Shown: piece after piece, positions 5,229 through 8,626 of the stretch
How positions within the stretch are numbered: position 1 is the stretch's first letter
Layout of the letters: every line of letters starts with the position of its first letter
Assembly (NCBI GenBank): GCA_964548565.1
Contig: CAZJTF010000301.1
Location: 1 to 8,626, forward strand
From: CAYLLT01 sp964548565
Lineage (GTDB): Bacteria > Planctomycetota > Phycisphaerae > UBA1845 > PWPN01
Direction of reading: 5' to 3'
Length of the DNA: 8,626 nt
Position numbers and translations under genes: made by a program
Notes under the pieces: generated by a model
Databases searched by the model: none
What the model was told of the DNA's origin: nothing
Seen by the model: only the letters and a program-made list of their open reading frames with translations

Positions 5229-8200
5229 CCACGCTGCTGACGACCCAACCTGTCTTTGTGATGTCCGGCATGGCGCTTCTCCACTTCATCTGGCAGGGGG
5301 CGGCAGTCGCCGCGATCCTGGCGGTTCTGCTGCGCATCTCACGGCGACGCTCCGCGCAGATGCGTTACCTCCTGTGCGGAACAGGTCTGCTCCTGATGCC
5401 GGCCTGCCTGCCGTTGACCGCCTGGTGGGTGCATGGCGGCGCCGGAGCCCGTCCCGGCTTGATCGCTTCAGTCATTCCGCCGTCTCTCCCGTCCCATCGA
5501 TCGGAAAGCCAATCGAGCCTCATGATCCGGAGCACGCCCGCGCCGGATCAGACGGAGGCCGCAGAATCTGCTGTTGCCGAGGCCGCGAAGCCGCCACTCG
5601 CTGCAGACGATCACGAAACCGCTGCCCCGGCCGTGGAGCGGCTGGCGTCAGAAGGCACACAAGGCTATTGGTCGGGCGTGCTGCATCGCGTTCGAACCGA
5701 CGAAGCGTTCCGTTCGCAGTGCCTCGGCGGCGCGGCGGTGCTGTGGATGCTCTGCGTCGCGTTTCTCAGCCTGCGGCTGGTCGCCGGCGCATGGACGCTT
5801 CTGCGATGGCGCCGATCAGGCGGGCCGCTGCCGGAGTCCGCCGAAGGCGTGGTGCGTCGCCTGGCCGAGCGGCTGGGGCTCAGTCCGGGCATGCGCGTGC
5901 TCGCCAGCGAGAAGGCGCCGCAGCCGATGGCGTTCGGGCTGCTGCGCCCCGTCGTGCTGCTGCCCGTCTCGGCGCTCACGAGTTGTCCGATGGACCTGCT
6001 GGAAGCGATGATCGCACACGAGCTCGCGCACATTCGACGGCACGATATCTGGGTGAACGTGCTGCAGCGGGTCATCGAGACGCTGCTGTTCTATCACCCG
6101 GCGGTCTGGTGGGTCTCGGGCCGTATGCGCCTGGAGCGCGAGTTGTGCTGTGATGACCTCGCGGTGAAAGCCACGGGTCGGCGCATCGAGTATGCCGAAG
6201 CGCTCGTCGCCGCCGCGCGACAGTCGCAGCTTCCGCTACCGGCGGGGCTGGCGGCCGCCATGGCGGCAGGGCGGACGACGCTGTCCTCCCGGATCCGGCG
6301 CGTCCTTGGCGTGCCCGAACCGGTGGAGCGACGCCGCGTCTGGCTCGCGGGCCCGCTGACGCTCGTGGTGGTGCTCAGCGTGGTGCTCGCGACGGGACAC
6401 ATCCGCGCGGCCAATGCGGTCCGCACCGCGGGCGACCCGGCGACGTCGCAGCCCGCCGTGGCAGGCGCGGTCGAGCCCGTGATGCCCGCGCGGCTGCTGA
6501 CGATCGAGACGGACCTGACCGGCGCACCCGACAGGGATGATGCCGCGATGCGCCAGCGCCAGGAACTGCTCCTGCCGACCATGACCGCGATCGCGTTCCT
6601 CCGTCTTGCCGCCGATCTCCAGGCACGCGGTGTCACTCCCGATGTGCGGTTCCCGTCCGCTCCCGGCGTGGAACAGAACGTGGTCCAGTACAATCTGCTC
6701 GTCAGTCAGGCGCGGGATGATCTGAAGTCGCTCGGAATCCTGGGGGACGCAGCGCCGCCATGGAGGGTTGAGAAGGTTACTTACTCTCTGGAGAACGTCA
6801 ATTTCAGCAGGCGCGTGGTGCTCTGCGAGCCTTTTCAGCCGCGTTCGGGAAAACCCGCCGGCACCGCATTCATCGCGTGCATCTTCTCGCCGAACGCATA
6901 CCAGACGTTTCCCTCGCGCCTGTCCGTGCTGCCGGTCGAGCAGCAGAAGGCCTTCCTGGAGCGGTACTATCAGCGCGAACTCGAGGCGAAGAGGGCGACG
7001 ATGGCGTCCTTCAAGGAGCAGGGCGGAGAGCAGCCGACTCCTCCTGAGGGCAAAGCCAGTGAAGTTGCCACGTTCACATCCGTGACCTTCCGCGACGGGT
7101 ACCCCGTCGATGAGCGGGAGATTGTTGCGCAGTTAACCCGTGGCACCGGCGGGAGGGGTGACACCCTTTCGGTCAAGGAGCAGCCGCCGACCGCATTTCC
7201 CGACTCGGTGCGGCAGGTCCGCTGCTTCACGCCACTGGATCAGGACGGCAGCGCCGGCGTCCCTCCCGTGCCGGTGTCTCCCCGATCGGGGCTGCCCGTC
7301 GGCGGGCCTCCGGCGGGAAGTCGGGAACGCACGTACGTCCTCACCTGGCGGTCCACTCCGCTGCGCGAGGTCGTTCAAGGCTTTGCCGACATGGTGAGGC
7401 TGCCGCTACTCGGGGTGGATGCGCTGGGGAAGGAACTCTCCGGGGCGGCGACGCTCGAGAGCACGACACCCCGCACGTTCGATGACGCACTCACCGCGCT
7501 GAACGAAGTCCTGTTTGAACGTGGCTGCTGGATGGTGCGGCGCAATGATGCCCTTGAGATCCGCGAGATCACCGAGTGGTACCGCCGGATCGAGCCGGGT
7601 CGGATGTTTGCGTCCGAGGCCGCCTACCGTGCGTCCGGCGCATCGGGCTGGGAGCCGGTCTCGGTGATCTATACGCCGCAGACGACCTACACGAAGCTGC
7701 TGGCGGAACGCGTCATGGACGCGGTGCCGGCGAACAGCGTGCGGGCCGTTGCGAGCGCGGACGGCGCCCGGATCGAACTCCGCGGATTCGCGGTGTTCAT
7801 CAACCGCGCGCTCGAGCTGCTGAAGCAGTGGGACGTGTCCGACACGTTCGTGCCGGAGTCGGCGTCGGACCGGAGGCCCCGACCAGGGCTACCCGGTCCC
7901 GTGACCCACACGCCGCTGCCGGATGCGCCGGCGTCGCGTCCCGCCGCGTCGGGTCGGCGGCTCCAGCCGGGCGACGCGCTCGAGATCATCGTTCACGACG
8001 AGGGGGCCGCGAACCCCCGCGATGGCGGGTTCCACAAGGTGGAGGTGATCGACGCCGGGGGTCAGATCGCCGTCCCCGGGTGCGGCAAGCTCACCGCCGC
8101 CGGTCTGACCCTCGGGGAACTCCAGCCGCGCGTCGATGCCGCCCTGCGATCGAAGTACCTCAAACCGACACTGATTCTCAAGTACGTCGGGCGACCGCAG

Positions 8201-8626
8201 CCGCCGGGTGTTGTCGTCCCGGTCCGGGCTCGTGCGGACGGCATCATCCACGAAGTGAAGGTCCAGCCGGGCGAGCGCGTCAAGGAGGGCCAGGTTCTCG
8301 TGCGCCTCGATGACGCGGAGATCGCGTTGGAACTGCAGTCTGCGGAACTGGCATACCGGGCTGCGGAGGAGGCCCTCGCGGACGCCCGATTCCGCAATGA
8401 GAAGGGCCTCACTCCGTCGGACGAGGTGGCGAAGCTCAAGGCGGCATGGCAACTCGCGGAGATCGAGCTGAAACGCTGCCGGCTCCGGCTCGAGCGCACG
8501 GTGATCACCAGCCCGGCCGACGGCTTCGTCGTCGCCCCCGACACGCCCGCGCCGCGGGCATTCGCCGCGGAGCCTGGCGCCGATGGTGTGGTGGGAGCCA
8601 CGGTGGAGGTGAGTACGCTCTCGCCG
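5225..8626 (+). CDS. M56 (BlaR1-type) membrane metallopeptidase with long periplasmic tail of export-type domains; partial at 3' end
   Basis: An integral membrane protease, probable partner of the upstream repressor, open for 1134 codons with no stop before the window edge. AGGAG (5212-5216) lies eight bases before the ATG. Membrane segments are at about residues 10-36, 47-69, 168-189 and 373-393. The M56 zinc site HELAH is at 265-269, followed by the conserved ETLLFYHPAVWW (285-296) and RERE-like plus CDD region (302-311), so the protease looks active and faces the cytoplasm. After the last helix about 740 residues should be periplasmic. Residues 395-702 are an unrecognised region with low-complexity Pro/Gly stretches, and 703-783 are secretin N0/STN-like. 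Residues 811-871 are NolW-like, 912-988 match polysaccharide export (Wza type), and 996-1134 match an HlyD/RND adaptor. The penicillin-binding sensor of BlaR1 is absent. The signal sensed is unknown. Confidence 0.9.
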   Translation, partial: MTTLLTTQPVFVMSGMALLHFIWQGAAVAAILAVLLRISRRRSAQMRYLLCGTGLLLMPACLPLTAWWVHGGAGARPGLIASVIPPSLPSHRSESQSSLMIRSTPAPDQTEAAESAVAEAAKPPLAADDHETAAPAVERLASEGTQGYWSGVLHRVRTDEAFRSQCLGGAAVLWMLCVAFLSLRLVAGAWTLLRWRRSGGPLPESAEGVVRRLAERLGLSPGMRVLASEKAPQPMAFGLLRPVVLLPVSALTSCPMDLLEAMIAHELAHIRRHDIWVNVLQRVIETLLFYHPAVWWVSGRMRLERELCCDDLAVKATGRRIEYAEALVAAARQSQLPLPAGLAAAMAAGRTTLSSRIRRVLGVPEPVERRRVWLAGPLTLVVVLSVVLATGHIRAANAVRTAGDPATSQPAVAGAVEPVMPARLLTIETDLTGAPDRDDAAMRQRQELLLPTMTAIAFLRLAADLQARGVTPDVRFPSAPGVEQNVVQYNLLVSQARDDLKSLGILGDAAPPWRVEKVTYSLENVNFSRRVVLCEPFQPRSGKPAGTAFIACIFSPNAYQTFPSRLSVLPVEQQKAFLERYYQRELEAKRATMASFKEQGGEQPTPPEGKASEVATFTSVTFRDGYPVDEREIVAQLTRGTGGRGDTLSVKEQPPTAFPDSVRQVRCFTPLDQDGSAGVPPVPVSPRSGLPVGGPPAGSRERTYVLTWRSTPLREVVQGFADMVRLPLLGVDALGKELSGAATLESTTPRTFDDALTALNEVLFERGCWMVRRNDALEIREITEWYRRIEPGRMFASEAAYRASGASGWEPVSVIYTPQTTYTKLLAERVMDAVPANSVRAVASADGARIELRGFAVFINRALELLKQWDVSDTFVPESASDRRPRPGLPGPVTHTPLPDAPASRPAASGRRLQPGDALEIIVHDEGAANPRDGGFHKVEVIDAGGQIAVPGCGKLTAAGLTLGELQPRVDAALRSKYLKPTLILKYVGRPQPPGVVVPVRARADGIIHEVKVQPGERVKEGQVLVRLDDAEIALELQSAELAYRAAEEALADARFRNEKGLTPSDEVAKLKAAWQLAEIELKRCRLRLERTVITSPADGFVVAPDTPAPRAFAAEPGADGVVGATVEVSTLSP
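7331..7573 (+). other. Secretin N0/STN-like module inside the M56 protein
   Basis: Residues about 703-783 show the pattern of small N-terminal secretin/TonB modules: TYVLTWRSTPLREVVQGFAD, then a beta/loop segment, then TFDDALTALNEVLFERGCWMV and a closing strand ALEIREI. In secretins this module sits in the periplasm and contacts inner-membrane partners. The match is by pattern and spacing, not by a search. Confidence 0.5.
7655..7837 (+). other. NolW/secretin-N-like module inside the M56 protein
   Basis: Residues about 811-871 read VSVIYTPQTTYTKLLAERVMD, then VRAVASADGARIELRGFAVFI and ALELLKQWDV. This is the strand-helix-strand-strand-helix order of the repeated secretin periplasmic domain (RVVADERTNSLIV...IEELIRQLD type). 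It directly follows the N0-like module in the order found in secretins, but no secretin pore follows in the visible part. Confidence 0.45.
7958..8188 (+). other. Polysaccharide-export (Wza-type) module inside the M56 protein
   Basis: Residues about 912-988 open with LQPGDALEIIVHDE, the Wza/Poly_export hallmark. They continue with VEVIDAGGQIAVPGCGKLTAAGLTLGELQ, then ALRSKYLKPTLILKYV. In known proteins this module is part of periplasmic outer-membrane polysaccharide exporters. Here it is joined, without a signal peptide of its own, to a protease tail. Confidence 0.75.
8210..8626 (+). other. HlyD/RND-adaptor module inside the M56 protein, cut by the window edge
   Basis: Residues about 996-1134 contain the first half of a biotin-lipoyl-like domain (VRARADGIIHEVKVQPGERV, then GQVLVRLDDAEI at 1022-1034). 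A helical hairpin follows (about 1034-1090, rich in Ala, Glu and Lys), then the second half (LERTVITSPADGFVV, 1089-1103). This is the signature order of membrane-fusion proteins linking inner-membrane transporters to outer-membrane channels. The rest of the module lies beyond the window. Confidence 0.75.

Noticed and set aside
5374..6153. A 259-codon plus-strand frame within the M56 gene
   Set aside because: An Arg/Ala-rich product typical of a shifted frame in GC-rich DNA; the M56 frame holds the HELAH site and membrane helices.
7576..8313. A 245-codon plus-strand frame within the M56 tail
   Set aside because: Arg/Gly/Pro-rich low-complexity translation; the overlapping frame carries the export and adaptor modules.
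4830..8626. A beta-lactam resistance operon
   Set aside because: The BlaI/M56 pairing alone does not show this. No beta-lactamase or alternative penicillin-binding protein is present, and the M56 tail lacks the penicillin-binding sensor motifs.

Overview
The window is GC-rich bacterial DNA holding five genes: four complete and one that runs off the right edge. The combination points to the Planctomycetota or a relative, perhaps Phycisphaerae. It includes a secreted helical-barrel protein with a malectin-like domain, a BlaI-type repressor coupled to an M56 peptidase with a very long periplasmic tail, and small family-specific genes. That placement is inferred from gene content and was not tested.

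Left part (1-1108): no recognisable gene in 1-488, only several palindromes. A small minus-strand gene (489-788) encodes a 99-residue protein of unknown function. Its start is fixed by a strong Shine-Dalgarno match, and a 10-bp stem lies just past its stop. A 320-bp divergent intergenic region separates it from the next gene.

Middle (1109-4657): a large plus-strand gene encodes an exported 882-residue protein with a helical barrel resembling six-hairpin glycosidases, a galactose-binding-like beta-sandwich and a malectin-like domain. It converges, with a 12-bp gap, on a minus-strand gene for an alpha/beta-hydrolase lipoprotein.

Right part (4658-8626): a 172-bp divergent region carries a good sigma70-type promoter and two tandem operator-like dyads whose centres are 23 bp apart. 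They precede a BlaI/MecI-type repressor gene. Its stop overlaps (ATGA) the start of an M56 (BlaR1-type) membrane metallopeptidase gene that is still open after 1134 codons at the window edge. BlaI and M56 proteins normally form a sensor-protease and repressor switch. In place of the penicillin-binding sensor domain of BlaR1, this M56 protein carries a long periplasmic tail. The tail contains a secretin N0/STN-like module, a NolW-like module, a Wza-type polysaccharide-export module and an HlyD-type adaptor module. This architecture, together with its tandem operators, is the most interesting part of the window. It suggests a membrane protease that senses, or is part of, an envelope export machine.
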